Below are positions 26,636 through 35,499 of a stretch of 64,000 bases of DNA, piece by piece (position 1 is the stretch's first letter; each line of letters opens with the position of its first letter). The stretch comes from Sphingobium sufflavum (GTDB lineage: Bacteria; Pseudomonadota; Alphaproteobacteria; Sphingomonadales; Sphingomonadaceae), in assembly GCF_021403115.1 (NCBI RefSeq), contig NZ_JAJSSH010000002.1, forward strand, positions 434,001 through 498,000, read 5' to 3'. The translations under genes and the position numbers were made by a program. The notes beneath the pieces are model-generated. The model had not been told where the DNA came from. It worked only from the letters and a program-made list of their open reading frames with translations, and searched no databases.

Positions 26636-27262
26636 TCAGAAGGCGCCGCCGGCGGCGGGACGGGTGTCGGGCGTGACGGGGATGGAGGGCTTCCATTCGC
26701 CGGGGGCGTGTTCATAGCTCAGCTCCTGCGTCAGGGCTGGCTCGGACAGATAATAGAGTGTGACGAGCAACTGCTTGAGCTTGCTGTAACTGGGGTTGGC
26801 GGTCGGCGGCCCGGACATCAGCGCCGACAGGGCGTTTTTCGTTGCCCCGGTCACCGGCACGACCTTCGATGCGGCGGCGTCATAGGGTGTCAGGAAGGCC
26901 AGCCGCGCCTCCGGCGACAGGGCGGCAAAGCCCTTGCCCTGTTGGGTGCGCGCCTGCTGGTCGATGTCCAGCAGCGCCCCCTTCAACAAGGTGCGGGTGG
27001 CGGGCGATGCCCAGTTGAGGAGCAGCGCGTCGAACGTGGCCGGAACGCCCGCGTCCACCGCTCCGGCGGTCTTGGTGCGCGGTACGATGGTGTCCGCCAC
27101 CGCGCTCAGCACGGTGAAGTTGGGGGCGTCGAGGAACCGCTTCGGACCCGCCGCGACCTTGGCAAGGGCGGAGCCGCTGAGCCCGGCGGTGGCGGTCGCG
27201 CCGACCAGCAGCAGCGCCTGGCTCAGCAGCGACCGGCGATCAAGATGCAATAGTTCTGACAT
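26636..27262 (-). CDS. Gluconate 2-dehydrogenase subunit 3-like Tat-exported small subunit
   Basis: 208 residues with a twin-arginine signal: DRRSLLSQALLLVGATATAG then ALA. The mature part has FTVLSAVADTIVPRTKTAGA, characteristic of the gluconate 2-dehydrogenase subunit 3 family. These small subunits carry the paired GMC large subunit through the Tat pore to the periplasm. The ATG at 27262 has AAGGA 9 nt upstream; an ATG two codons earlier is possible. The stop is 15 bp before the GMC start. The third, cytochrome c subunit of classic three-subunit dehydrogenases is not present in the window, so the electron acceptor must be encoded elsewhere. Confidence 0.88.
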   Translation of the reverse strand: MSELLHLDRRSLLSQALLLVGATATAGLSGSALAKVAAGPKRFLDAPNFTVLSAVADTIVPRTKTAGAVDAGVPATFDALLLNWASPATRTLLKGALLDIDQQARTQQGKGFAALSPEARLAFLTPYDAAASKVVPVTGATKNALSALMSGPPTANPSYSKLKQLLVTLYYLSEPALTQELSYEHAPGEWKPSIPVTPDTRPAAGGAF

Positions 27263-27335
27263 GGGCATCAATCCTTGGAGGGGATCGCTGGATGCGATCC
27301 GTTCGGGGATGGGGTGGATGGGTAAGACAGGGCGG

Positions 27336-28196
27336 TCATGCGGCTGCGTCCCAGCAGTCGCGGATATAGGCATGGCCCTCGGTGTAGACTTCCTCCGGAC
27401 TGGTGAAGAAATCGCGCCAGACGCGGGTGGCGGCGGCCAGTTCGGGCAGGCCGCGTCCGAACGCCTCGATGGTCATCCAGCCGTCATAGCCCAGCGCCCG
27501 GAGCGCCGCGATCGTCTCCCGGATCTGCGCATGGCCGCGCCCCGGCGTGCCGCGATCATTCTCCGAGATATGGACATGGCCGAGCCAGCCCGACGCATGC
27601 AGGGCGCGCAGCGCGGCGATCGGATCCTTCTCCTCGATATTCGCGTGGAACGTGTCGTAGAGGATGCCGAAGCCCGGCTGGCCGACGCGGTCGCCATAGG
27701 CAATCGCCTGCTCACAGGTGTTGAGCAGATAGGCCTCGAAACGGTTGAGCGGCTCCAGCCCGCAGGTCAGGCCCGCCGCCAGCGCGATGGGCACGATCTG
27801 GCGATGGACTTCGGCGCAACGCTCCAGCTCCGTCTCGGTCGGGTTCGCGCCGCTGAACACGCCCAGCGGCTGGAACCATGGCCCCGCCAATATCTGGCCG
27901 CCGACCGCGTGGGAGCAGTCGATCACGCGCTGGAGATGCTCGACCGCCCCGGCGCGGTGCGCGGCGTCGGGCGAGATGGGGGAATGGGCTTCGTCGGGGA
28001 TCAGCGCGACGATGGTCCGCTCCAGCCCGATGTCGTCCAGAACGCCGCCCAGCCAGCGATAATGAGCCGGGTCGCTGGTGTCGAACACGGGCACTTCGAT
28101 CCCGTCGAAACCGGTGTCCTTCAGCGCGCGCAGCACGGGGATATGGTCGGCCGTCAGATGGCCGGTCCATAGCAGCATGTTCATGCCGATCTTCAT
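27336..28196 (-). CDS. Sugar phosphate isomerase/epimerase family (TIM barrel), hydroxypyruvate-isomerase-like
   Basis: 286 residues forming a xylose-isomerase-like TIM barrel. Metal-binding residues are visible in GLEPLNRFE (Glu), FGILYDTFHANIEE (Asp/His), HVHISENDRGTPGRG (His, with the Arg-Gly loop) and MTIEAFGRG (Glu). This pattern is that of ketose 3-epimerases and of the related 3-keto-glycoside lyases. In this operon a role on a 3-keto sugar is more likely than on hydroxypyruvate, but this is inferred from neighbours. The start is 5 bp from the MFS stop. Confidence 0.85.
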   Translation of the reverse strand: MKIGMNMLLWTGHLTADHIPVLRALKDTGFDGIEVPVFDTSDPAHYRWLGGVLDDIGLERTIVALIPDEAHSPISPDAAHRAGAVEHLQRVIDCSHAVGGQILAGPWFQPLGVFSGANPTETELERCAEVHRQIVPIALAAGLTCGLEPLNRFEAYLLNTCEQAIAYGDRVGQPGFGILYDTFHANIEEKDPIAALRALHASGWLGHVHISENDRGTPGRGHAQIRETIAALRALGYDGWMTIEAFGRGLPELAAATRVWRDFFTSPEEVYTEGHAYIRDCWDAAA

Positions 28197-28201
28197 GCGG
28201 T

Positions 28202-29491
28202 TCAGCCCTTGCGCTTGCGTTCGACCAGCCAGACGCCGCCGAAGATGAAGAAGAGGATGATCGGGATCACCGCAATCGCCTGGAACGACTGTTCAGCGGC
28301 GAAGGACAGGACCGATTTCAGTTCGGGACCGGGCTGGAGCGCGGCAAAGGCTGCCTCGCCGCCGGCCTTCTCCAGCTTGGCCGCGTCATAGATCTTGCCC
28401 ATTTGCGGCAGGACGAAATAGATCGCCATCGCACCGGCAAAGCCGACGATGCCGATAGACCATGGCCCGCCGCGCGGATAGCGCCGCGCCGATGCGGCCA
28501 GCATGGTGGGCCACATGAAGCACACGCCGAACGCCCAGAGCGTCGCCGCGACCAGCGCGGTGACCGGCGAGGAGGCGAGGCTGAGACCATAGAGGCCGAT
28601 GCCCGCCGGGATGGTGCAGAACCACAGCAACCCCATGTCGGAGAAGCGATGCTCCAGCGCGCCCGCGAAATGGCGCATGACGAACATGATGGCGGAGACA
28701 TAGACGAGGACGAGGATGCCCGGCATGCCCGCCGTCTGGGTCAGCGCCACATCGACCCACGAACCGGGGGCCAGTTCCGCCGAGGTCGTCAGGAACATGA
28801 TGATCGGGAAGATCCAGAAGCCGGGCCGCTTGAACGGTTCCGCGATCATCTCGCCAAAGGGCACGCCCAGCGTGGCGCTTTCCGTCTTGGGAAAGGTCTG
28901 CGTCATGGCCCACAGGCCGAAGATCGCGCCCGGCACCGCGATCAGCGCGACCAGCACCTGCCAGCCGAGATGCAGTTGCTCGAAGAACAGGATGCTGGTG
29001 AGTCCGCCGACGACGATGCCCATCGGCCACCATGCGTGGAGGAGGTTGAGCCGCCCCGTCTTGTCATTGGGATAGAGGGCGGTGGTGACGGGATTGATCG
29101 ACGCCTCCGTCGCGCCCCAGCCCAGCCCGCAGACCACCATGCCGATGGTCAGCAGGCGGTACACCGCGTCGATCCCGGTCACGGAGGGGGAGAGCAGGAT
29201 CAGCACGGGGCCGACGATGAAGCAGGCGGAGGCGAACAGTATCGCCCGCTTGGCCCCGATGATGTCGAGCAGGGGGCTGACAATCAGCAGACTGATCGCA
29301 AAGCCCAGGAAGCTGTTGCCCAGCGCGGCCGCGATCATCTCGCCCGAATGGAGGGGCACGGTGGAATCGAGCAGCGCCGCCTTGATCGCCCCCGACGCGC
29401 CGGTGCGGATCGAGAAGGACAGGGCGGCGGTGAACAGCGCCAGCACGCAGATCCAGAAGATCGCGCGCCGATTATGGGTTTCGTTTTGCAT
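28202..29491 (-). CDS. MFS transporter
   Basis: 429 residues with about twelve hydrophobic segments, starting MQNETHNRRAIFWICVLALF after a GGAGGGAGAGGC ribosome-binding region. The inter-domain loop (YPNDKTGRLNLLHAWWPMG, then ALWAFGVCFMWPTMLAASAR in the C-terminal half) resembles the FucP/NagP-type sugar permeases of the family. It probably imports the sugar or keto-sugar product across the inner membrane after periplasmic oxidation. It sits between the two TIM-barrel genes with gaps of 5 and 17 bp. Confidence 0.9.
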   Translation of the reverse strand: MQNETHNRRAIFWICVLALFTAALSFSIRTGASGAIKAALLDSTVPLHSGEMIAAALGNSFLGFAISLLIVSPLLDIIGAKRAILFASACFIVGPVLILLSPSVTGIDAVYRLLTIGMVVCGLGWGATEASINPVTTALYPNDKTGRLNLLHAWWPMGIVVGGLTSILFFEQLHLGWQVLVALIAVPGAIFGLWAMTQTFPKTESATLGVPFGEMIAEPFKRPGFWIFPIIMFLTTSAELAPGSWVDVALTQTAGMPGILVLVYVSAIMFVMRHFAGALEHRFSDMGLLWFCTIPAGIGLYGLSLASSPVTALVAATLWAFGVCFMWPTMLAASARRYPRGGPWSIGIVGFAGAMAIYFVLPQMGKIYDAAKLEKAGGEAAFAALQPGPELKSVLSFAAEQSFQAIAVIPIILFFIFGGVWLVERKRKG

Positions 29492-29508
29492 TGCCTCTCC
29501 CTCCGCGC

Positions 29509-30555
29509 TCAATCGAGGCCCAGCACGGACCGAAGCAGCGCCGTGTCCGCGCCCGTCCCGGCAAAATCGTCGAAGGCTTTCTCCGCCCGGCGGATCATGT
29601 GCCGCGCGATGAAGGGCGCACCCTCGGCCGCGCCCTGTTCGGGATGCTTGAGGGCGCACTCCCATTCGAGAACCGCCCAGCCGTCATAGCCATATTGGGT
29701 CAGCTTGGAGAAGATCGCGCCAAAGTCGATCTGGCCATCGCCCAGCGAGCGGAAACGGCCCGGCCGGTCCACCCATCCCGAATAGGAGCCATAGACGCCC
29801 GCACGGCCATTGGGGCGGAACTCCGCATCCTTGACGTGGAACGCCTTGATCCGTTCATGATAGATGTCGATGAACGCCAGATAGTCGAGCTGTTGCAACA
29901 GGAAATGCGACGGGTCGTAGAGGATGTTGGCGCGCGGATGGCCGTCCACCGCATCCAGAAACCGTTCGAAGGTCACGCCGTCGTGCAGGTCTTCGCCCGG
30001 ATGCAGTTCGTAGCAGGCGTTGACGCCATTATCCTCGAACACGTCGAGGATCGGCTTCCACCGGCGGCCCAGTTCGGCAAAGCCCTCCTCGACCAGCCCC
30101 GCGGGCCGCTGCGGCCAGGGATAGACCATGTGCCACAGCAGCGCGCCGGAGAAAGTGGCGTGCGCGGTGAGGCCGAAGCGGCGGCTGGCGCGGGCGGCCA
30201 GCTTCACCTGCTCCACGGCCCATGCCTGTCGCGCGGCGGGGTTGCCATGCAGTTCGGCGGGCGCAAAGCCGTCGAAGGCCGCATCATAGGCGGGGTGGGC
30301 GGCGACAAGCTGGCCCTGCAAATGGGTCGACAATTCGGTGATCGCGATGCCGTTCGCGGCGCAGATGCCCTGCACCTCGTCCACATAATCCTGGCTCTCG
30401 GCCGCGCGTTTCAGGTCGAACAGGCGCGCATCCCATGTCGGGATCTGAACGCCCTTATAGCCAAGGCTGGCCGCCCAGCGGGTGATGCTGTCCAGGGAGT
30501 TGAACGGCGCCTCGTCGCTGGCGAACTGGGCGAGGAAGATGGCGGGGCCCTTCAT
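29509..30555 (-). CDS. Sugar phosphate isomerase/epimerase family (TIM barrel), larger paralogue
   Basis: 348 residues with xylose-isomerase-like fold: MKGPAIFLAQFASDEAPFNS, ACYELHPGEDLHDGVTFERF (Glu/His), NILYDPSHFLLQQLDY (Asp/His), KAFHVKDAEFRPNGRAGVYG and AVLEWECALKHPEQG. These blocks are usual in proteins encoded beside Gfo/Idh oxidoreductases, and some are shown to act on 3-keto-glycosides or inosose-type compounds. It differs clearly from the 286-residue paralogue in the same operon, so the two probably catalyse different steps. The gap to the upstream oxidoreductase gene is 11 bp. Confidence 0.87.
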   Translation of the reverse strand: MKGPAIFLAQFASDEAPFNSLDSITRWAASLGYKGVQIPTWDARLFDLKRAAESQDYVDEVQGICAANGIAITELSTHLQGQLVAAHPAYDAAFDGFAPAELHGNPAARQAWAVEQVKLAARASRRFGLTAHATFSGALLWHMVYPWPQRPAGLVEEGFAELGRRWKPILDVFEDNGVNACYELHPGEDLHDGVTFERFLDAVDGHPRANILYDPSHFLLQQLDYLAFIDIYHERIKAFHVKDAEFRPNGRAGVYGSYSGWVDRPGRFRSLGDGQIDFGAIFSKLTQYGYDGWAVLEWECALKHPEQGAAEGAPFIARHMIRRAEKAFDDFAGTGADTALLRSVLGLD

Positions 30556-30566
30556 GGGAAACTCCT

Positions 30567-31718
30567 TCAGGCGATCTGGCTAAGGTCGATCCAGGCAGCG
30601 TTCTGGCTGCTGGATTGCAGGCTGGCGCGGATGAAGCGCATGCCGGACAGGGCATCCTCCATCGTCGCGTAACCGGGTTCGTCACCCGCTTGCGCCTCGC
30701 CTCGGATGGCGGCGCCGAACGCGGCGTAGATGTTGGCGAAGGCTTCCAGATAGCCCTCCGGGTGGCCGCCGGGCGTGCGCTGGATCGCCAATATGTCGCT
30801 GGCCAGATAGGCGCGGTTGGCGCCCGCGTGCCAGATTTCGGTCGGCCGGTCGCGATAGCCGACGCGCAGGCTGTTCGGCTCCTCCTGCCGCCAGTGCAGC
30901 CCGGCTTCCGCGCAATAGACGGAGATGGCGAGGTCGTTGATGTCACCGACGCAAATCTGGCTGGCGGTCAGCGTGCCCTTGCCACCGCCCGCGAGGCGGA
31001 ACATGGCCGCGCCGTCATCGTCGATGCGCCGTCCGTCCAGCATGGTCAGTTCCGCGCTGATCGACGCGATGCGCTCGCCCGTGATGAACTCGACCAGATT
31101 GGCGGCATGGGTGCCGATGTCGCCGAACGCGCCCGCATCGCCTGACTGGGCGGGGTCGACGCGCCATGCGGCCTGCTTGTTATTTTCCAGGTCGGCGGCG
31201 CGCGACAGCCAGTCCTGCGTATATTTCACCATCACCCGGCGGACGGGACCATAGTCGCCCGCGGCGATCAGGCGGCGGGCCTGCTTCACCAGCGGATAAC
31301 CGGTGTAGGTGTGGGTGACCGCGATGCGGCGACCGGTGCGCGCGGCGGCTTCCGCGATGGCGTGGGCGTTGGCCAGGCTGTCGGCCAGCGGCTTGTCGAT
31401 GATGACGTCGAATCCGGCCTCCAGCGCGGCGATGGCGGGCGGTGCATGCTGGTGGTTGGGTGTGACGATGGCCACCGCCTCGATCCGCTCGTCGGCGGGC
31501 AGGGCGCTTTCCCGCTCCAGCATTTCAGCCCAGCTGCCATAGATGCGGTCGGCGGGCAGGCCGAGCGCCTCACCGGATTCGCGCGCCCGCTCCGGGGTGG
31601 AGGACAGTGCGCCGGCAACCAGTCGCCAATTGCCGGCAATCGCCGCAGCCGTACGATGGACGCCGCCGATGAAGGCGCCCTTGCCGCCGCCGATCATGCC
31701 ATAGCGTATGGGTTTCAT
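30567..31718 (-). CDS. Gfo/Idh/MocA family oxidoreductase
   Basis: 383 residues with an N-terminal Rossmann fold (IRYGMIGGGKGAFIGGVHR), the family motif VIIDKPLADSLANA (the Lys of the EKP-like motif), and THTYTGYPLVKQARRLI, followed by the C-terminal beta-sheet domain (DIGTHAANLVEFITGERI). NAD(P)-dependent enzymes of this family reduce or oxidise keto sugars; here a plausible role is interconversion of a 3-keto sugar with the parent sugar in the cytoplasm. It is the first gene of the operon, with about 450 bp of upstream regulatory DNA. Confidence 0.9.
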   Translation of the reverse strand: MKPIRYGMIGGGKGAFIGGVHRTAAAIAGNWRLVAGALSSTPERARESGEALGLPADRIYGSWAEMLERESALPADERIEAVAIVTPNHQHAPPAIAALEAGFDVIIDKPLADSLANAHAIAEAAARTGRRIAVTHTYTGYPLVKQARRLIAAGDYGPVRRVMVKYTQDWLSRAADLENNKQAAWRVDPAQSGDAGAFGDIGTHAANLVEFITGERIASISAELTMLDGRRIDDDGAAMFRLAGGGKGTLTASQICVGDINDLAISVYCAEAGLHWRQEEPNSLRVGYRDRPTEIWHAGANRAYLASDILAIQRTPGGHPEGYLEAFANIYAAFGAAIRGEAQAGDEPGYATMEDALSGMRFIRASLQSSSQNAAWIDLSQIA

Positions 31719-32171
31719 TGCAATATCGGTCCTTGGTTTCGCACAAAAGGAGAAGGGAGAGGGGCCGGGAAACGGCGAGCCATGCAGCGGATGGACACAG
31801 GCCGGGTATCACGGCCGGGATATGAGGCTGAGCGGTAGCGTTACCAGTTCAGCGCGGACCCACGCATCGGGAGCGGCTTTGGGTCGCGGAACAATCTCGT
31901 CTCAGCATAGACCTTCCTCTCCTACATGCCCGTGCGCCCTTTTCTCGTGGAGGGGTTGTGAGCCGGTTTGCCGTTCATTTATTTGTATGAGTAAAATATT
32001 TCAAGGGCAGGGTCAATGCGCCAAAAAGCGGAAAATCGAACCTTTGCCGTCAACTATTCCTCTCTCTTTTCATTAGTTCATAAAATCAACTTTCTAAATG
32101 GCGAAATCGCGGGATGGGTTGCGGATGGTCGATGCCGCGGCCGTCTCGCCAAGCGGAGTTTCCCTGCGCCA
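31719..32171. other. Regulatory region of the catabolic operon
   Basis: About 450 bp between the operon's first gene and the end of the TetR gene. It contains the near-palindrome at 31834-31845 and, at about 32030-32105, an AT-rich block. No gene was identified. The operon promoter must lie here, reading leftward. Confidence 0.5.
31834..31845. promoter_or_regulatory. LacI-type operator-like palindrome
   Basis: GGTAGCGTTACC, where the two halves match at 5 of 6 positions (GGTARC-GYTACC), about 115 bp before the operon start. The pattern is that of LacI/GalR-family operators with a central CG. No lacI gene is in the window, so either a distant regulator or the adjacent TetR protein may bind. 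Confidence 0.35.
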
Positions 32172-32777
32172 TCAGGATGGGGGTGGCAGAATCTTGCTGA
32201 TCGCGCTGTCCCATTCGGCCACCAGGTCGAAGATGCGGCTTTCCCGGAGCCATTGCATTTCCAGCCCGCCGATCAGGGCCAATATCTGGCGCGCGGTCGA
32301 CAGCGGGTCGGGCACGAGGTCCGACACCATGTCCCGAAACACGTTGAGGACAGCCATCTCGCGCGTGCGAAAGAAGGTGAAGGCGGGATGGTCCGGCACC
32401 ACCGCCTCTGTCCGCAATATCGCATAGAGACGGATGATTTCCGGTTGTTCGGCGTTGCGCGCCATGATGGCGCGCAGGGTCGTCAGGCAACTGTCCCGCG
32501 TGGAGGGGACACGACGGTCCTCCGGCGCCAGCAAGGGGAGGATGGCCTGCTGGTCGAGCCGGTCGCGCATGTCGAGCAGGGCGATCAGCAAGCCCTGCTT
32601 GGACCCGAAATGGTGCAGGATGCCCGCCGTCGTCAGCCCGCATCGCCGCGCCAGCTCGTTGATGCTGAAGCCATGATAGCCCTTTTCGCTCAGCGCGCGG
32701 ATGGCCTCCGTCAATATGGCCTCGCGCCGCAGATCCTTGTTCATGCGGGAGCGGGGGGCGGTCTCGACGTCTAGCAA
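32172..32777 (-). CDS. TetR/AcrR family transcriptional regulator
   Basis: 201 residues with a TetR HTH at about 15-60: REAILTEAIRALSEKGYHGF, SINELARRCGLTTAGILHHF, then GSKQGLL. The C-terminal ligand domain is ordinary. I prefer the TTG start at 32777 because GGAGG lies 9 nt upstream; the ATG at 32744, 11 codons later, has no ribosome-binding site. It lies between the TonB receptor and the catabolic operon, all on the minus strand, so it probably controls one or both in response to the sugar or a derivative. Confidence 0.88.
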   Translation of the reverse strand: MLDVETAPRSRMNKDLRREAILTEAIRALSEKGYHGFSINELARRCGLTTAGILHHFGSKQGLLIALLDMRDRLDQQAILPLLAPEDRRVPSTRDSCLTTLRAIMARNAEQPEIIRLYAILRTEAVVPDHPAFTFFRTREMAVLNVFRDMVSDLVPDPLSTARQILALIGGLEMQWLRESRIFDLVAEWDSAISKILPPPS

Positions 32778-32939
32778 GCGGTTTCGCCTCCCGGCAATAT
32801 AGGGGTTGGCGCTGGGCCGGATGATCTGGGCGTCATGATAGGGGTGAGGGGGGCGTCGCCGTCAAGGGCGAAGCGGGCTGTACCTCTGACCGGCGGATAG
32901 GAATGTTCGGCAGGCAGGGAGATTCGGGACATAAGAAAA

Positions 32940-32966
32940 TGGCCGGTCGGGATTACCGACCGGCCA
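32940..32966 (-). terminator. Intrinsic terminator downstream of the TonB receptor gene
   Basis: An 11-bp stem, TGGCCGGTCGG with its exact complement, 5-nt loop, followed on the minus strand by ATTTTCTT. It ends the receptor transcript. A second hairpin (33061-33090, 9-bp stem GGGAGCGTT/AACGCTCCC) lies 10 bp after the receptor stop without a T-run. The rest of 32778-33099 holds no gene. Confidence 0.8.
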
Positions 32967-33099
32967 GTGTGACGCTAGCTCAGGGAGACCAAGTTAGCGT
33001 TATAGACTATTCGGACCGGTCCGTTCGCCGCCAATGGCGCGCAAGCGGGGGCCGGGAGATGGGAGCGTTCCCCGATGCGAAAACGCTCCCGTGCCCGAT

Positions 33100-35499
33100 T
33101 TACCGCGAACCGAAGGCGTAGCGGAGGCTGACGCCGAACTCGCGCGGGGCGGTGTAGGTGATGCCGCGATAGTTGGACGTGCCGGTCACGCCGGTCGCAC
33201 CGATGTTGTAACCGGTGGTGTTGGCGCTGGCGTTGCGGCTCAGGACGCGCTTCGTCTCGGTGATGTTCTTGCCGTAGAAGCTGAGTTCCCATGCCCCGCT
33301 GGGGTCGCGGACACCGGCATAGAGGTTGAGAAGAGCGTAGTTCTTCACATCGTCGATGCTGTTGGCCGGGTCGTTCTGCGAATTGCCATAGAGGTTCAGC
33401 AGGCCGCGCAGATAGCCATCCGCCTTGTCGCTCAGCGGAACGCTATATTCCGAGGAGACGGTGGCGGACACCAGCGGGGCGAAGCTGGAGCGATAGCTCA
33501 CGCGGCAGCCGGCAACCACATCGCCATTGGGCAGGCGCCCGTTGGTGACGGTGGGCACGGTCGCATTGGCGTCGGGGATGCCGTCGACATTGGCGTCGTT
33601 GCACGGGATCAGGCCGTTTTGCACCTTGCCCAGCGCATAGCTGCCCGAAGCGTTGATGCTCCAGTGCGGGGTCACACGGAACGATGTCTCCACCTCGACG
33701 CCATCCACCTTGACCGGCACCGCGCCGACGAAGTTGAACACGTCGGCAAAGGCCGCGCCACGGCTGGTGTTGACGTAGAACACGCCGCTGCCGCCGACAC
33801 GATAGGGATAATTCTCGAAGTCCTGATGGAAGGCGGAGACGTTGAACGTCACGCGCTTGTTCAGCCAGTTGGACTTCACGCCGATTTCATAGGATTTTGA
33901 TTCTTCCGGGGCGAGGCGGATGAAGCTCTGCTCCAGCGCGGTGCGCGTGGGGTTGAAGTCACCCACCACGTTGATGCCCGGACGCCAGGACGAACCGAAG
34001 CTCGCATAGACCATCAGATTGTCGCTGAAACGATATTTCGCGTTCGCCGAGTAGATCCAGGCGTTGAAATTATCATTCTCGTTGGCGGCCGCGACGGTTG
34101 CGCCGCTGACGACCAGCGAACCGATCGCCTTGTAGTTGATGTAGCGTACGCCGCCGGAAATTTCAGCCGCGTCGCCCAGATGCAGGGTGACGTTGCCGAA
34201 CAGCGAACGCTCGATGCTGCGACCACGGCGGGAAATTGGCGTGGTGACGGCGGTGCTGCCGGTGGTGGGCGACGGCAGGCCGAAGAACACCAGCGTCTGA
34301 CGGGTCAGGTCGCTGGGCGACTCCAGCCGGTTGACGAACGCGCCGCCGACATAGTCCAGAACACCGAACAGCGGCGTTTCGGACGACAGGCGCAGTTCAT
34401 GCGATTCCTGATGCGCTTCGGTGTAGGTGTTGCTGCCGGTCGTGCTGGGCGCGGCGGTCGTGCCGAAAGCAGGACCGAAGAAGTCGCCGCCGTCGAGCAT
34501 GTTGCTTACGCGCAGCGTCTGGTCGCTCTTGGACCCGACATAGTTCAGCTTCTGGCCCGCGAAATGATATTCGCCGGCCCAGTTGTAGATGTTGAACAGC
34601 TGGCGAATGGCGGTCGGCGTTTCCGCCACGGCGCGGCGGTCGGCGGCGGTGATCGGCGTGGTGGTGCCGAGCGGTGCGGTGATGACGCCGGTCGATTCCA
34701 CCTGATCGAACTGGCGCGAGCGGCTGATCATATGCTGGTAGGTCGCGCTGAACGACAGGTTGTCGGTCGCCTGGAGCAGGGCGGACACGCGCAGGCCGCC
34801 GGTGCGGGAATAGGGCTTGGTCGTCGGGTTGTTGACGCTGCGGACCCGGTTGCCCTCATTCTCTTCCAGGATGCCGGCGACGCGGATGGCGAACACATCC
34901 TTGATGACCGGCAGGTTGAACGCGCCGTTGACGTTGCCGCCCTGGAGGGTGGTGGCGGTGCCCTGTGCATAGCCGCCAATCTCGTGCAGGTTGGGGCGAC
35001 GGCTGGTGATGGTGATCGAGCCGGACGGCGATGCGCGACCGCGCAGCGTGCCCTGCGGCCCGCGCAACACTTCGATCTGGCCGACGTCATACATGTTCTG
35101 GAACAGGAAGCCCGACGAGATCGGGGCGTCGTTCATGTAGAATTCGATGGTGCCGTTGTTGCCGCTCGACTTCACGTCATAGTTGACGCCGCGCATGGAC
35201 GACGAGGTGCCGATACCGTCGGCGTTCGACGACAGGGTCAGGCCGGGCACGACGGACGTGATGTCCTCGAACTTGCGGATGTTGAGCTTGGCGATGCTCT
35301 CGGACGTCACGGCGTTCACGACGAGCGGAACGTCCTGCGATGTTTCGTCCTTGCGGCGAGCCTGCACGATGATGTCGGCTTCGGCATTGGCGACGGTGCT
35401 GTTGTCGGAAGCGGTCTGCGCCTGAACGCTGGCGCCCGACAGGATGAGCGCGGCAAAGCTGACGCCCTTGAGGAAATTCCCTGACTGCAATGTTTTCAT
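33100..35499 (-). CDS. TonB-dependent outer-membrane receptor
   Basis: 799 residues. A signal peptide (MKTLQSGNFLKGVSFAALIL, cleaved near VQAQ) precedes the plug domain: ADIIVQARRKDETSQDVPLV (TonB-box region), DITSVVPGLTLSS, and VLRGPQGTLRGRASPSGSIT. The 22-strand barrel ends in VSLRYAFGSR, with the terminal aromatic-rich strand typical of outer-membrane proteins. The ATG at 35499 has GGGGAG 8 nt upstream. The substrate is not readable from the sequence; position next to a TetR gene and the glycoside operon suggests uptake of that glycoside across the outer membrane. An own terminator and the intervening tetR gene make it a separate transcript. Confidence 0.92.
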   Translation of the reverse strand: MKTLQSGNFLKGVSFAALILSGASVQAQTASDNSTVANAEADIIVQARRKDETSQDVPLVVNAVTSESIAKLNIRKFEDITSVVPGLTLSSNADGIGTSSSMRGVNYDVKSSGNNGTIEFYMNDAPISSGFLFQNMYDVGQIEVLRGPQGTLRGRASPSGSITITSRRPNLHEIGGYAQGTATTLQGGNVNGAFNLPVIKDVFAIRVAGILEENEGNRVRSVNNPTTKPYSRTGGLRVSALLQATDNLSFSATYQHMISRSRQFDQVESTGVITAPLGTTTPITAADRRAVAETPTAIRQLFNIYNWAGEYHFAGQKLNYVGSKSDQTLRVSNMLDGGDFFGPAFGTTAAPSTTGSNTYTEAHQESHELRLSSETPLFGVLDYVGGAFVNRLESPSDLTRQTLVFFGLPSPTTGSTAVTTPISRRGRSIERSLFGNVTLHLGDAAEISGGVRYINYKAIGSLVVSGATVAAANENDNFNAWIYSANAKYRFSDNLMVYASFGSSWRPGINVVGDFNPTRTALEQSFIRLAPEESKSYEIGVKSNWLNKRVTFNVSAFHQDFENYPYRVGGSGVFYVNTSRGAAFADVFNFVGAVPVKVDGVEVETSFRVTPHWSINASGSYALGKVQNGLIPCNDANVDGIPDANATVPTVTNGRLPNGDVVAGCRVSYRSSFAPLVSATVSSEYSVPLSDKADGYLRGLLNLYGNSQNDPANSIDDVKNYALLNLYAGVRDPSGAWELSFYGKNITETKRVLSRNASANTTGYNIGATGVTGTSNYRGITYTAPREFGVSLRYAFGSR

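Noticed and set aside
33012-33023. 12-bp palindrome CGGACCGGTCCG after the TonB receptor
   Set aside because: Short, GC-only palindromes are expected by chance in this genome, and it is not placed at a promoter.
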